Below are positions 1 to 12,736 of a stretch of 64,000 nucleotides of DNA, piece after piece. Where the stretch lies: NCBI GenBank assembly GCA_949130485.1, contig OX422193.1:5748871-5812870 (forward strand), in the 5' to 3' direction. The position numbers and the translations under genes were made by a program. The stretch's first letter is position 1. Each line of letters begins with the position of its first letter. This DNA is from Agelas oroides. Taxonomy: Eukaryota > Porifera > Demospongiae > Agelasida > Agelasidae. The notes under the pieces were generated by a model that searched no databases, was not told the origin of the DNA, and saw nothing but the letters and a program-made list of their open reading frames with translations.

Positions 1-2700
1 GAGCCATGGTAGTGTAGAGTAGAGTCAAGTAGAGCAACGTAGAGTCATAGAAGTGTTTAGTAGAATCCAGTAGAGCTAGGTAGAGCAATGGTAAGGTGTA
101 GTAGACCCCAGAAGAGCTGAGTAGAACAATGGTAGAGTGTAGTAGAGCCAAGTAGAGACATGGTAGAGTGTAGTAGAGTCTTGTAGAGGAAAGTAGAGCA
201 ATGGTTGAGTGTAGTAGAGTCAAGTAGAGCTAAGTAGAGCATTGGTAGAGTGTAGTAGAGCCAAGTACAACCACTGTAGAGTGTAGTACAGTCCACTATA
301 GCTACGTAGAGCAATGGTAGAGTGGAGTAGAGTCAAGTAGAGCTAAGTAGAGCAAAGGTAGAGCGTAGTAGAGTCCAGTAGAGCTAGGTAGAGCAATGGT
401 AGAGTGTAGTAGAGCCAAGTAGAACCATGGTAGGGGGCACTAGTGTCATGTAGAGACAAGTAGAGCTATATGGTAGAGAATAGTAGAGTCCAGTACAGCT
501 AAGTAGAGTAATGGTAGAGTCAAGTAGAGCCAAGTAGAGCCATGGTAGAGAGTAGTAGAGTCCAGTAGAGTTAACTAGAGCAATAGTAGAGTGTAGAAGA
601 GTCAATTAGGGTCAAGTAGAGCCATGGTAGACAGTGTTAGAGTCCAGTAGAGCTAAGTAGAGTAATGGTAGAGCGTAGTAGAGCCAAGTAGAGACATTGT
701 AGGGGTCACTAGTGTCATGTAGTGACAAGTAGAGCCATGGTAGAGAGTAGTAGAGTCCAGTAGAGCTAAGTAGAGTAATGGTAGAGTGTAGTAGAACCAG
801 GAAGAGCCATGGTAGTGTGCAGTAGAGTCAAGTAGAGCCACGTAGAGCCATAGAAGTGTTTAGTAGCATACAGTAGAGCTAGGTAGAGCAATGGAAAGGT
901 GTAGTAGAATCCAGTAGAGCTAGGTAGAGCAATGGTAAGGTATAGTAGAGCCCAGTAGAGCTAAGTAGATAAATGATAGGGTGTAGTAGAGGCAAGTAGA
1001 GACATGGTAGAGTGTAGTAGAGTCTTGTAGAGGCAAGTAGGGCAATGGTATAGAGTGTAGTAGAGTCAAGTGGAGCTAAGTAGAGAAATGATAGAGTGTA
1101 GTAGAGGCAAGTAGAGCCATGGTAGTGTGCAGTAGAGTCAAGTAAAGCCAAGTATAGCCATGGTAGAGAGTAGTAAAGCCCAGTAGAGCTAACTGGAGCA
1201 ATGGTAGAGTGTAGAAGAGTCAATTAGTGTCAAGTAGAGCCATGGTAGTCAGTAGTAGAGTCCAGTAGAGCTAAGTAGAGTAATGGTAGAGTGTAGTAGA
1301 GCCAAGTAGAGATATGGTAGGGGGCACTAGTGTCATGTAGAGACAAGTAGAGCCATGGTAGAGAGTAGTAGAGTCCAGTAGAGCTAAGTAGAGTAATGGT
1401 AGAGTGTAGTAGAACCAGGAAGAGCCATGGTAGAGTGCAGTAGAGTCAAGTAGAGCCACGTAGAGCCATAGAAGTGTTTAGCAGAATCCAGTAGAGCTAG
1501 GTAGAGTAATGATAAGGTGTAGTAGAGTCCAGTAGAGCTAAGTTGAGCAACGGTAGAGTGTGGTAGAGCCAAGTATAGACATGGTAGGTGGCATTATAGT
1601 GTCATGTAGAGACAAGTAGTGCCATGGTAGAGTGTAGTAGAGTCCAGTAGAGCTAAGTAGAGTAATGGTAGAGTGTAGTACAACCATGAAGAGCCATGGT
1701 AGAGTAGAGTAGAGTCAAGTAGAGCAACGTAGAGTCATAGAAGTGTTTAGTAGAATCCAGTAGAGCTAGGTAGAGCAATGGTAAGGTGTAGTAGACCCCG
1801 GAAGAGCTGAGTAGAACAATGGTAGAGTGTAGTAGAGCCAAGTAGAGACATGGTGGAGTGTAGTAGAGTCTTGTAGAGGAAAGTAGAGCAATGGTAGAGT
1901 GTAGTAGAGTCAAGTAGAGCTAAGTAGAGCAATGGTAGAGTGTAGTAGAGCCAAGTAGAACCCCTGTAGAGTGTAGTACAGTCCACTATAGCTACGTAGA
2001 GCAATGGTAGAGTGGAGTAGAGTCCAGTAGAGCTAGGTTCAGCAATGGTAGAGTGTAGTAGAGCCAAGTAGAACCATGGTAGGGGGCACTAGTGTCATGT
2101 AGAGACAAGTAGAGCCATGGTAGAGAATAGTAGAGTCCAGTAGAGCTAGGTAGAGCAATGGTAGAGTGTAGTAGAGCCAAGTAGAACCATGGTAGGGGGC
2201 ACTAGTGTCATGTAGAGACAAGTAGAGCAATCGTAGAGCGTAGTAGAGTCCAGTAGAGCTAGGTAGAGCAATGGTAGTGTGTAGTAGAGCCAAGTAGAAA
2301 CATGGTAGGGGGCACTAGTGTCATGTAGAGACAAGTAGAGCCATGGTAGAGAATAGTAGAGTCGAGTAGAGCTAAGTAGAGTGTAGAAGAGTCAATTAGG
2401 GTCAAGTAGAGCCATGGTAGACAGTATTAGAGTCCAGTAGAGCTAAGTAGAGTAATGGTAGAGCGTAGTAGAGCCAAGTAGAGACATGGTAGGGGTCACT
2501 AGTGTCATGTAGTGACAAGTAGAGCCATGGTAGAGAGTAGTAGAGTCCAGTAGAGCTAAGTAGAGTAATGGTAGAGTGTAGTAGAACCAGGAAGAGCCAT
2601 GGTAGAGTGCAGTAGAGTCAAGTAGAGCCATGTAGAGCCATAGAAGTGTTTAGTAGCATCCAGTAGAGCTAGGTAGAGCAATGGAAAGGTGTAGTACAGT
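1..2700 (+). repeat. Higher-order repeat pairs, offsets 1,690 and 1,790 bp
   Basis: Positions 1-335 match 1,691-2,025 (offset 1,690), sharing unusual variants such as GTAGACCCC and CACTATAGCTACG. Positions about 600-900 match about 2,390-2,690 (offset 1,790), sharing the GTGTTAGAG or GTATTAGAG junction and AGTGACAAG. The change of offset shows units gained or lost inside one copy. Boundaries are approximate. Confidence 0.75.
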
Positions 2701-2764
2701 CCAGTAGAGCTATGTAGAGCAACTGTAGAGTGTAGTAGAGCCACGTAGAGACATGGTAGAGTGT

Positions 2765-2960
2765 AGTAGAGTCAAGTACAGCCAAGTGGAGCCAATTCAG
2801 GGTGCAGTATAGTGTCCAGTAGAGTCATGGTAGAGTGCAGTAGAATAAAGTAGAGCGAAGGAGAGCCATAGTAGAAAGTAGTATAGTCCAGTAGAGCTAA
2901 GTACAGTAATGATAGAGTGTAGTAGAGCTAAGTAGAACCATGGTAGTGTGCAGTAGAGTC
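2765..2960 (+). repeat. Divergent landmark block (GGGTGCAGTATAGTGTCC type)
   Basis: A distinctive variant stretch: GTACAGCCAAGTGGAGCC, AGGGTGCAGTATAGTGTCC, then AATAAAGTAGAGCGAAG and AGAAAGTAGTATAGTCC. Related copies begin near 7,047, 12,350, 17,917, 25,777, 30,729, 34,409, 35,519, 37,087, 43,395 and 46,284. I found none from 46.4 to 64.0 kb. It is a useful marker of higher-order units in the left two thirds of the window. Confidence 0.8.
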
Positions 2961-5900
2961 AAGTAGAGCCAAGTAGAGCCATGGTAGACAGTAGTAGAGT
3001 CCAGTAGAGCTAACTAGAGCAATGGTAGAATGTAGAAGAGTCAATTAGGGTCAAGTAGAGCCATGGTAGACAGTATTAGATTCCAGTAGAGCTAAGTAGA
3101 GTAATGGTAGAGTGTAGTAGAGCCAAGTAGAGACATGGTAGGGGGCACTAGTGTCGTGTAGAGACAAGTAGAACCATGGTAGAGAGTAGTAGAGTCCGGT
3201 AGAGCTAAGTAGAGTAATGGTAGAGTGTAGTAGAACCAGGAAGAGCCATGGTAGATTGCAGTAGAGTCAAGTAGAGCCACGTAGAGCCATAGAAGTGTTT
3301 AGCAGAATCCAGTAGAGCTAGGTAGAGTAATGATAAGGTGTAGTAGAGTCCAGTAGAACTAAGTTGAGCAACTGTAGAGTGTAGTAGAGCCAAGTAGAGA
3401 TATGGTAGGTGGCACTAGTGTCATGTAGAGACAAGTAGAGCCATGGTAGAGTGTAGTAGAGTCCAGTAGAGCTAAGTAGAGTAATGGTAGAGTGTAGTAC
3501 AACCATGAAGAGCCATGGTAGAGTGGAGTAGAGTCAAGTAGAGCAATGTAGAGTCATAGAAGTGTTTAGTAGAATCCAGTAGAGCTAGGTAGAGCATTGG
3601 TAAAGTGTAGTAGAGCCAAGAAGAGCTGAGTAGAACAATGTTAGAGTGTAGTAGAGCCAAGTAGAGACATGGTAGAGTGTAGTAGAGTCTTGTAGAGGAA
3701 AGTAGAGCAATGGTAGAGTGTAGTAGAGTCAAGTAGAGCTAAATAGAGCAATGGTAGAGTGTAGTAGAGCCAAGTAGAACCACTGTAGAGTGTAGTACAG
3801 TCCACTATAGCTACGTAGAACAATGGTAGAGTGGAGTAGAGTCAAGTAGAGCTAAGTAGAGCAACGGTAGAGCGTAGTAGAGTCCAGTAGAGCTAGGTAG
3901 AGCAATGGTAGAGTGTAGTAGAGCCAAGTAGAACCATGGTAGGGTGCACTAGTGTCATGTAGAGACAAGTAGAGCCATGGTAGAGAATAGTAGAGTCCAG
4001 TAGAGCTAAGTTGAGTAATGGTAGAGTCAAGTAGAGCCAAGTAGAGCCATGGTAGAGAGTAGTAGAGTCAAGTAGAGCTAACTAGAGCAATGGTAGAGTG
4101 TAGAAGAGTCAATTAGGATCAAGTAGAGCCATGGTAGACAGTCTTAGAGTCCAGTAGAGCTAAGTAGAGTAATGGTAGAGTGTAGTAGAGCCAAGTAGAG
4201 ACATGGTAGGGGTCACTAGTGTCATGTAGAGACAAGTGAGCCATGGTAGAGAGTAGTAGTGTCCAGTAGAGCTAAGTAGAGTAATGGTAGAGTGTAGAAG
4301 AACCAGGAAGAGCCATGGTAGAGTGCAGTAGAGTCAAGTAGAGCCACGTAGAGCCATAGAAGTGTTTAGCAGAATCCATTAGAGCTAGGTAGAGTAATGG
4401 TAAGGTGTAGTAGAGTCCAGTAGAGCTAGGTTGAGCAACAGTAGAGTGTAGTAGAGCCAAGTAGAGACATGGTAGGTGGCACTAGTGTCATGTAGAGACA
4501 AGTAGATCCAAGGTTGAGTGTAGTAGAGTCCAGCAGAGCTAAGTAGAGTAATGGTAGAGTGTAGTACAACCATGAAGAGCCATGGTAGAGTGGAGTAGAG
4601 TCAAGTAGAGCCACGTAGAGTCATAGAAGTGTTTAGTAGAATCCAGTAGAGCTAGATAGAACAATGGTAAGGTGTAGTAGAGCCCAGTAGAGCTGAGTAG
4701 AGCAATGGTAGAGTGTAGTAGAGCCAAGTAGAGACATGGTAGTGTGTAGTAGAGTCTTGTACAGGTAAGTAGAGCAATGGTTGAGTGTAGTAGAGTCAAG
4801 TAGAGCTAAGTAGAGCAATGGTAGAGTGTAGTAGAGCCAAGTAGAGCCACTGTTGAGTGTAGTACAGTCCAGTAGAGCTACGTAGAGCAATGGTAGAGTG
4901 GAGTAGAGTCAAGTAGAGCTAAGTAGAGTAATGGTAGAGTGTAGTAGAGTCCAGTAGAGCTAGTTAGAGCAATGGTAGAGTGTAGTAGATCCAAGTAGAG
5001 CCATGGTAGGGGGCACTAGTGTCACGTAGAGACAAGTAGAGCCATGGTGGAGAGTAGTAGAGTCTAGCAGAGCTAAGTAGAGTAATGGTAGAGTCAAGTA
5101 GAGCCATAGAAGTGTTTAGTAGAATCCAGTAGAGCTAGGTAGAGCAATGGTAAGGTGTAGTAGAGTCCAGTAGAGACATGGTAGAGTGTAGTAGAGTCAA
5201 GTAGAGATAAGTAGAGCATTGGTAGAGTGTAGTAGAGCAAAGTAGAGCCATTGTAGAGTGTAATAGAGTCCAGTAGAACTAAGTAGAGCAATGGTAGAGT
5301 GTAGTAGTGTCAAGTATAGATGTAAGTAGAGCAATGGTAGAGTGTAGTTGAGCCAAGTAGAGCAATGGTAGAGTGTAGTAGAGTCAAGTAGTGCCAAGTA
5401 GAGCCATGTTGGAGTGTAGTAGAGTCCAGTAGCGCTAACTAGAGCAATGGTAGAGTGTAGTAGAGCCAACTAGGATCAAGTAGAGCCATGATAGACAGTA
5501 GTAGTGTCCAGTAGAGCTAAGTAGAGTAATGGTAGAGTGTAGTACAACCATGAAGAGCCATGGTAGTGTGGACTAGAGTAAACTAGAGCCACGTAGAATC
5601 ATAGAAGTTTTTAGTAGAATCCAGTAGAGCTAGGTAGAGCAATGGTAAGGTGTAGTTGAGCCAAGTAGAGCTAAGTAGAGAAATGATAGAGTGTAGTAGA
5701 GGCAAGTAGAGACATGGTAGAGTGTAGTAGAGTCTTGTAGAGGAAAGTAGAGCAATGGTAGAGTGTAGTAGAGTCATGTAGAGCTAAGTAGAGCAATGGT
5801 AGAGTGTAGTAGAGCCAAGTAGAGCCACTGTAGAGTGTAGTACAGTCCAGTAGAGCTACGTAGAGCAATGGTAGAGTGTAGTAGAATCCAGTAGAGCTAG

Positions 5901-8000
5901 GTAGAGCAATGTTAGTGTGTAGTAGAGCCAAGGAGAGCCATGGTAGGGGGCACTAGTGTCATGTAGAGACAAGTAGAGCCATGGTAGAGAGTAGTAGAGT
6001 CCAGTTGAGCTAAGTAGAGCAATGGTACAGTCAAGTAGAGCCACTTAGAGCGATAGAAGTGTTTAATAAAATCCAGTAGAACTAGGTAGACCAATGGTAA
6101 GGTGTAGTAGAGTCCAGTAGAGCTAAGTAGAGCAATGGTAGAGTGTAGTAGAGCCAAGTAGAGACATGGTAGAGTGTAGTATAGAGTCTTGTAGAGCCAA
6201 GTAGAGCAATGGTAGTGTGTAGTAGAGTCAGGTAGACCCAAGTAGAGCCATGGTAGAGTGTAGTAGAGTCAAGTAGAGCCAAGTTGAGCCATGGTAGACA
6301 GTAGTAGAGTCCAGTAGAGCTAAGTAGAGTAATGGTAGAGTGTAGTAGAGCCAAGTAGAGACATGGTACGGTGCACTATTGTCATGTAGAGAGAAGTAGA
6401 GCTATGGTAGAGAGGAATAGAGTCCAGTACAGCTAAGTAGAGTAATGGTAGAGTGTAGTAGAACCTTGAAGAGCCATGGTAGAGTGCAGTAGAGCGAAGT
6501 AGAGCCACGTAGAGCTATAGAAGTGTTTAGCAGAATCTAGTAGAGCTAGGTAGAGCAATGGTAAGGTGTAGAAGAGTCCAGTAGAGCTAAGTAGAGTAAT
6601 GGTAGAGTGTAGTAGAACCAGGAAGAGCCATGGTAGAATGCAGTTGAGACAAGTAGAGCCACGTAGAGCCATACAAGCGTTTAGTAGAGCAATGGTAAGG
6701 TGTAGTAGAGTCCAGTAGAGCTAAGTAGAGCAATGGTAGAGTGTAATAGAGCCAAGTAGAGACATGGTAGGGGGCACTAGTGTCATGTAGAGACAAGTAG
6801 AGCAATGGTAGAGAGTAGTAGAGTCCAGTAGAGCTAAGTAGAGTAATGGTAGAGTGTAGTAGAACCAGGAAGAGCCGTGGTAGAGTGCAGTAGAGTCAAG
6901 TAGAGCCACGTAGAGCCATAGAAGAGTTTAGTAGAATCCAGTAGAGCTAGGTAGAGCAATAGTATGGTGTAGTAGAGTCCAGTAGAGCTAAGTAGAGCAA
7001 CGGTAGAGTGTAGTAGAGCCAAGTAGAGACATGGTAGAGTGTAGTGGATCCAATGCAGGGTGCAGTATAGTGTCCAGTAGAGTCAAGGTAGAGTGCATTA
7101 GAATAAAGTAGATCGAAGGAGAGGCTTAGTAGAAAGTAGTATAGTCCAGTAGAGCTAAGTAGAGTAATGATAGAGTGTACTAGAGCTAATTAGAGCCATG
7201 GTAGTGTGCAGTAGAGTCAAGTAGCGCCAAGTAGAGCCATGGTAGAGAGTAGTAGAGTCCAGTAGAGCTAACTAGAGCAATGGTAGAGTGTAGAAGAGTC
7301 AATTAGGGTCAAGTAGAGCCATGATAGACAGTAGTAGATTCCAGTAGAGCTAAGTAGAGTAATGGTAGAGTGTAGTAGAGACAAGTAGAGACATGGTAGG
7401 GGGTACTAGTGTCATGTAGAGACAAGTAGAGCCATGGTAGAGAGTAGTAGAGTCCAGTAGAGCTAAGTAGAGTAATGGTAGAGTGTAGTAGAACCAGGAA
7501 GAGCCATGGTAGAGTGCAGTAGAATCAAGTAGAGCCACGTAGATCCATAGAAGTGTTTAGCAGAATCTAGTAGAGCTAGATAAAGTAATCATAAGGTGTA
7601 GTAGAGTCCAGTAGAGCTAAGTTGAGCAACGCAAGAGTGTAGTAGAGCCAAGTAGAGACATTGTATGTGGCACTAGTGTCATGTAGAGACAAGTAGATCC
7701 ATGGAAGAGTATAGTAGAGTCCAGTACAGCTAAGTAGAGTAATGATAGAGTGTAGTACAACCATGAAGAGCCATGGTAGAGTGGAGTAGAGTCAAGTAGA
7801 GCCACGTAGAGTCATAGACGTGTTTAGTAGAATCCAGTAGAGCTAGGTAGAGCAATGGTAAGGTGTTGTAGAGCCCAGAAGAGCTGAGTAGAACAATGGT
7901 AGAGTGTAGTAGAGCCAAGTAGAGACATTGTAGAATGTAGTAGAGTCTTGTAGAGGAAAGTAGAGCAATGGTAGAGTGTAGTAGAGTCAAGGAGAGCTAA

Positions 8001-9668
8001 GTAGAGCAATGGTAGAGTGTAGTAGAGCCAAGTAGAACCACTGTATAGAGTGTAGTACTGTCCACTATAGCTACGTAGAGGAATGGTAGAGTGGAGTAGA
8101 GTCAAGTAGAGCTAAGTAGAGCAATGGTAGAGCGTAATAGAGTCCAGTAGAGCTAGGTAGAGCAATGGTAGAGTGTAGTAGAGCCAAGTAGAACCATGGT
8201 AGGGGGCACTAGTGTCATGTAGAGACAAGTAGAGCCATGGTAGAGAATAGTAGAGTCCTGTAGAGCTAAGTAGAGTTATGGTAGAGTCAAGTAGAGCCAA
8301 GTAGAGCCATGGTAGAGAGTAGTAGAGTCCAGTAGAGCTAACTAGAGGAATGGTAGAGTGTAGAAGAGTCAATTAGGGTCAAGTAGAGCCATGGTAGACA
8401 GTGTTAGAGTCCAGTAGAGCTAAGTAGAGTAATGGTAGAGTGTAGTAGAGCCATGTAGAGACATGGTAGGGGGCACTAGTGTCATGTAGAGACAAGTAGA
8501 GCCATGATAGGGTGTAGTAGAGTCCAGCAGAACTAAGTACAGTAATGGTAGAGTGTAGTACAACCATGAGGAGCCATGGTAGAGTGGAGTAGAGTCAAGT
8601 AGAGACTTGGTAGTGTGTAGTAGAGTCATGTAGAGGAAAGTAGGGAAATGGTAGAGTGTAGTAGAGTCAAGTAGAGCTAAGTAGAGCAATGGTAGAGTGT
8701 AGTAGAGCCAAGTAGAACCACTGTAGAGTGTAGTACAGTCCACTATAGCTACGTAGAGCAATGGTAGAGTGGAGTAGAGTCAAGTAGAGCTAAGTAGAGC
8801 AATGGTAGAGCGTAGTAGAGTCCAGTAGAGCTAGGTAGAGCAATGGTAGAGTGTAGTAGAGCCAAGTAGAACCACTGTATAGAGTGTAGTACTGTCCACT
8901 ATAGCTACGTAGAGGAATGGTAGAGTGGAGTAGAGTCAAGTAGAGCTAAGTAGAGCAATGGTAGAGCGTAATAGAGTCCAGTAGAGCTAGGTAGAGCAAT
9001 GGTAGAGTGTAGTAGAGCCAAGTAGAACCATGGTAGGGGGCACTAGTGTCATGTAGAGACAAGTAGAGCCATGGTAGAGAATAGTAGAGTCCTGTAGAGC
9101 TAAGTAGAGTTATGGTAGAGTCAAGTAGAGCCAAGTAGAGCCATGGTAGAGAGTAGTAGAGTCCAGTAGAGCTAACTAGAGGAATGGTAGAGTGTAGAAG
9201 AGTCAATTAGGGTCAAGTAGAGCCATGGTAGACAGTGTTAGAGTCCAGTAGAGCTAAGTAGAGTAATGGTAGAGTGTAGTAGAGCCATGTAGAGACATGG
9301 TAGGGGGCACTAGTGTCATGTAGAGACAAGTAGAGCCATGATAGGGTGTAGTAGAGTCCAGCAGAACTAAGTACAGTAATGGTAGAGTGTAGTACAACCA
9401 TGAGGAGCCATGGTAGAGTGGAGTAGAGTCAAGTAGAGACTTGGTAGTGTGTAGTAGAGTCATGTAGAGGAAAGTAGGGAAATGGTAGAGTGTAGTAGAG
9501 TCAAGTAGAGCTAAGTAGAGCAATGGTAGAGTGTAGTAGAGCCAAGTAGAACCACTGTAGAGTGTAGTACAGTCCACTATAGCTACGTAGAGCAATGGTA
9601 GAGTGGAGTAGAGTCAAGTAGAGCTAAGTAGAGCAATGGTAGAGCGTAGTAGAGTCCAGTAGAGCTAG
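8001..9668 (+). repeat. 834-bp tandem duplication, apparently identical copies
   Basis: 8,001-8,834 and 8,835-9,668 are the same over every stretch compared, including private variants: GTATAGAGTGTAGTACTG, GAGCGTAATAG, GTCCTGTAGAG, AGAGACTTGGTAGTG and TAGGGAAATGG. About 38 bp of shared sequence at the junction leaves the exact breakpoint uncertain. It is among the youngest events in the window, or maintained by conversion. Confidence 0.92.
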
Positions 9669-12600
9669 GTAGAGCAATGGTAGAGTGTAGTAGAGCCAAG
9701 TAGAACCATGGTAGGGGGCACTAGTGTCATGTAGAGACAAGTAGAGCCATGGTAGAGAATAGTAGAGTCCAGTAGAGCTAAGTAGAGTAATGGTAGAGTC
9801 AAGTAGAGCCAACTAGAGCCATGGTAGAGAGTAGTAGAGTCCAGTAGAGCTAACTAGAGCAATGGTAGAGTGTAGAAGAGTCAATTAGGGTCAAGTAGAG
9901 CCATGGTAGGCAGTGTTAGAATCCAGTAGAGCTAAGTAGAGTAATGGTAGAGTGTAGTAGAGTCAAGTAGAGACATGGTAGGGTCACTAGTGTCATATAG
10001 AGACAAGTAGAGCCATTGTAGCGAGAAGTAGAGTGCAGTAGAGCAAAGTAGAGTATTGGTAGAGTGTAGTATAACAAGGAAGAGCCATGGTAGAGTGCAG
10101 TAGAGTCAAGTAGTCCACGTAGAGCCATAGAAGTGTTTAGCAGAATCCAGTAGAGCTAGGTAGAGTAATGGTAAGGTGTAGTAGAGTCCAGTAGAGCTAA
10201 GTTGAGCAACAGTAGAGTGTAGTTGAGCCAAGTAGAGACATGGTAGGTGGTACTAGTGTCATGTAGAGACAAGTAGAGCCATGGTAGAGTGTAGTAGAGT
10301 CCAGTACAGCTAAGTAGAGTAATGGTAGAGTGTAGTACAACCATCAAGAGCCATGGAAGAGTGGAGTGGAGTCAAGTAGAGCCACGTAGAGTCATAGAAG
10401 TGTTTAGTAGAATCCAGTAGAGCTAGGTAGAGCAATGGTAAGGTGTAGTAGAGCCCAGAAGAGCTGAGTAGAACAATGGTAGAGTGTAGTAGAGCCAAGT
10501 AGAGACATGGTACAGTGTAGTAGAGTCTTGTAGAGGAAAGTAGAGCAATGGTAGATTGTAGTAGAGTCAAGTAGAGCTAAGTAGAGCAATGGTAGAGTGT
10601 AGTAGAGCCAAGTAGAACCACTGTAGAGTGTAGTACAGTCCACTATAGCTATGTAGAGGAATGGTAGAGTGGAGTAGAGTCAAGTAGAGCTAAGTATAGC
10701 AATGGTAGAGCGTAGTAGAGTCCAGTAGAGCTAGGTAGAGCAATGGTAGAGTGTAGTAGAGCCAAGTGGAACCATGGTAGGGGGCACTAGTGTCATGTAG
10801 AGACAAGTAGAGCCATGGTAGAGAATAGTAGAGTCAAGTAGAGCTAAGTAGAGTAATGGTAGAGTCATGTAGAGCCAAGTAGAGCCATGGTAGAGCGTAG
10901 TAGAGTCCAGTAGAGCTAACTAGAGCAAAGGTAGAGTGTAGAAGAGTCAATTAGGGTCAAGTAGAGCCATGGTAGACAGTGTTAGAGTCCAGTAGAGCTA
11001 AGTAGAGTAATGGTAGAGTGTAGTAGAGCCAAGTAGAGACATGGTTGGGGGCACTAGTGTCATGTAGAGACAAGTAGAGCCATGGTAGAGAGTAGTAGAG
11101 TCCAGTAGAGCTAAGTAGAGTATTGGTAGAGTGTAGTAGAACCAGGAAGAGCCATTGTAGAGTGCAGTAGAGTCAAGTAGAGCCACGTAGAGCCATAGAA
11201 GTGTTTAGCAGAATCCAGTAGAGCTAGGTACAGTAATGGTAAAGTGTAGTAGAGTCCAGTAGAGCTAAGTTGAGCAACAGTAGAGTGTAGTAGAGCCAAG
11301 TAGAGACATGGTAGGTGGCACTAGTGTCATGTAGAGACAAGTAGATCCATGGTAGGGTGTAGTAGAGTCCAGCAGAGCTAAGTAGAGTAATGGTAGAGTG
11401 TAGTACAACCATGAAGAGCCATGGTAGAGTGGAGTAGAGTCAAGTAGAGCCACGTAGAGTCATAGAAGTGTTTAGTAGTATCCAGTAGAGCTAGGTAGAA
11501 CAATGGAAAGGTGTAGTAGAGCCCTGTAGAGCTGAGTAGAACAATGGTAGAGTGTAGTAGAGCCAAGTAGAGACATGGCAGAGAGTAGTAGAGTCCAGTA
11601 GAGCTAAGTAGAGTATTGGTAGAGTGTAGTACAACCAGGAAGAGACATGGTAGAGTGCAGTAGAGTCAAGTAGAGCCACGTAGAGCCATAGAAGTGTTTA
11701 GCTGAATCCAGTAGAGCTAGGTAGAGTAATGGTAAGGTGTAGTAGAGTCCAGTAGAGCTAAGGTGAGCTACAGTAGAGTGTAGTAGAACCAAGTATAGAC
11801 ATGATAGGTGGCACTAGTGTCATGTAGAGACAAGTAGATCCATGATAGAGTGTAGTAGAATCCTGCAGAGCTATGTAGAGTAATGGTAGAGTGTAGTACA
11901 ACCATGAAGAGCCATGGTAGAGTGGAGTAGAGTCAATTAGAACCACGTAGAGTCATAGAAGTGTTTAGTTCGGCAAAGGTGAGGTGTAGTAGAGTCCAGT
12001 AGAGCTAAGTACAGCAATGGTGGAGTGTAGTACAGCCAGGTAGAGACATGGTAGGGGGCACTAGTGTCATGTAGAGACAAGTAGAGCAATGATAGAGAGT
12101 AGTACAGTCCAGTAAAGCTAAGTAGAGTAATGGTAGAGTGTAGTAGAACCAGGAAGAGCCATGGTAGAGTGCAGTAGAGTCAAGTAGAGCGACGTAGAGC
12201 CATAGAAGTGTTTAGTAGTATCCAGTAGAGCTAGGTAGAGCAATGGTAAGGTGTAGTAGAGTCCAGTAGAGCTAAGTAGAGCAACGGTAGAGAGTAGTAG
12301 AGCCAAGTAGAGACGTGGTAGTGTGTAGTAGAGTCAAGTACAGCGAAGTGTAGCCGATGTAGGGTGCAGTATAGTGTCCAGTAGAGTCATGGTAGAGTGC
12401 AGTAGAAGAAAGTAGAGCGAAAGAGAGCCATAGTAGAAAGTAGTATAGTCCATTAGAGCTAACTAGAGTAATGATAGAGTGTAGAAGAGCTAAGTAGAGC
12501 TATGGTAGTGTGCAGTAGAGTCAAGTAGAGCCTAGTACAGCCATGGTAGAGAGTAGTAGAGTCCAGTAGAGCTAACTAGTGCGATGGTAGAGTGTAGAAG

Positions 12601-12736
12601 AGTCAATTAGGGTCAAGTAGAGCCATGGTAGACAGTAGTAGATTCCAGTAGAGCTAAGTAGAGTAATGGTAGAGTGTAGTAGAGCCAAGTAGAGACATGG
12701 TAGGGGGCACTAGTGTCATGTAGAGACAAGTAGAGC

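Noticed and set aside
605-620. TTAGGG in the CAATTAGGGTCAAG landmark as telomeric repeat
   Set aside because: It is a single hexamer per higher-order unit, never in tandem, so it is a chance variant of the decamer.
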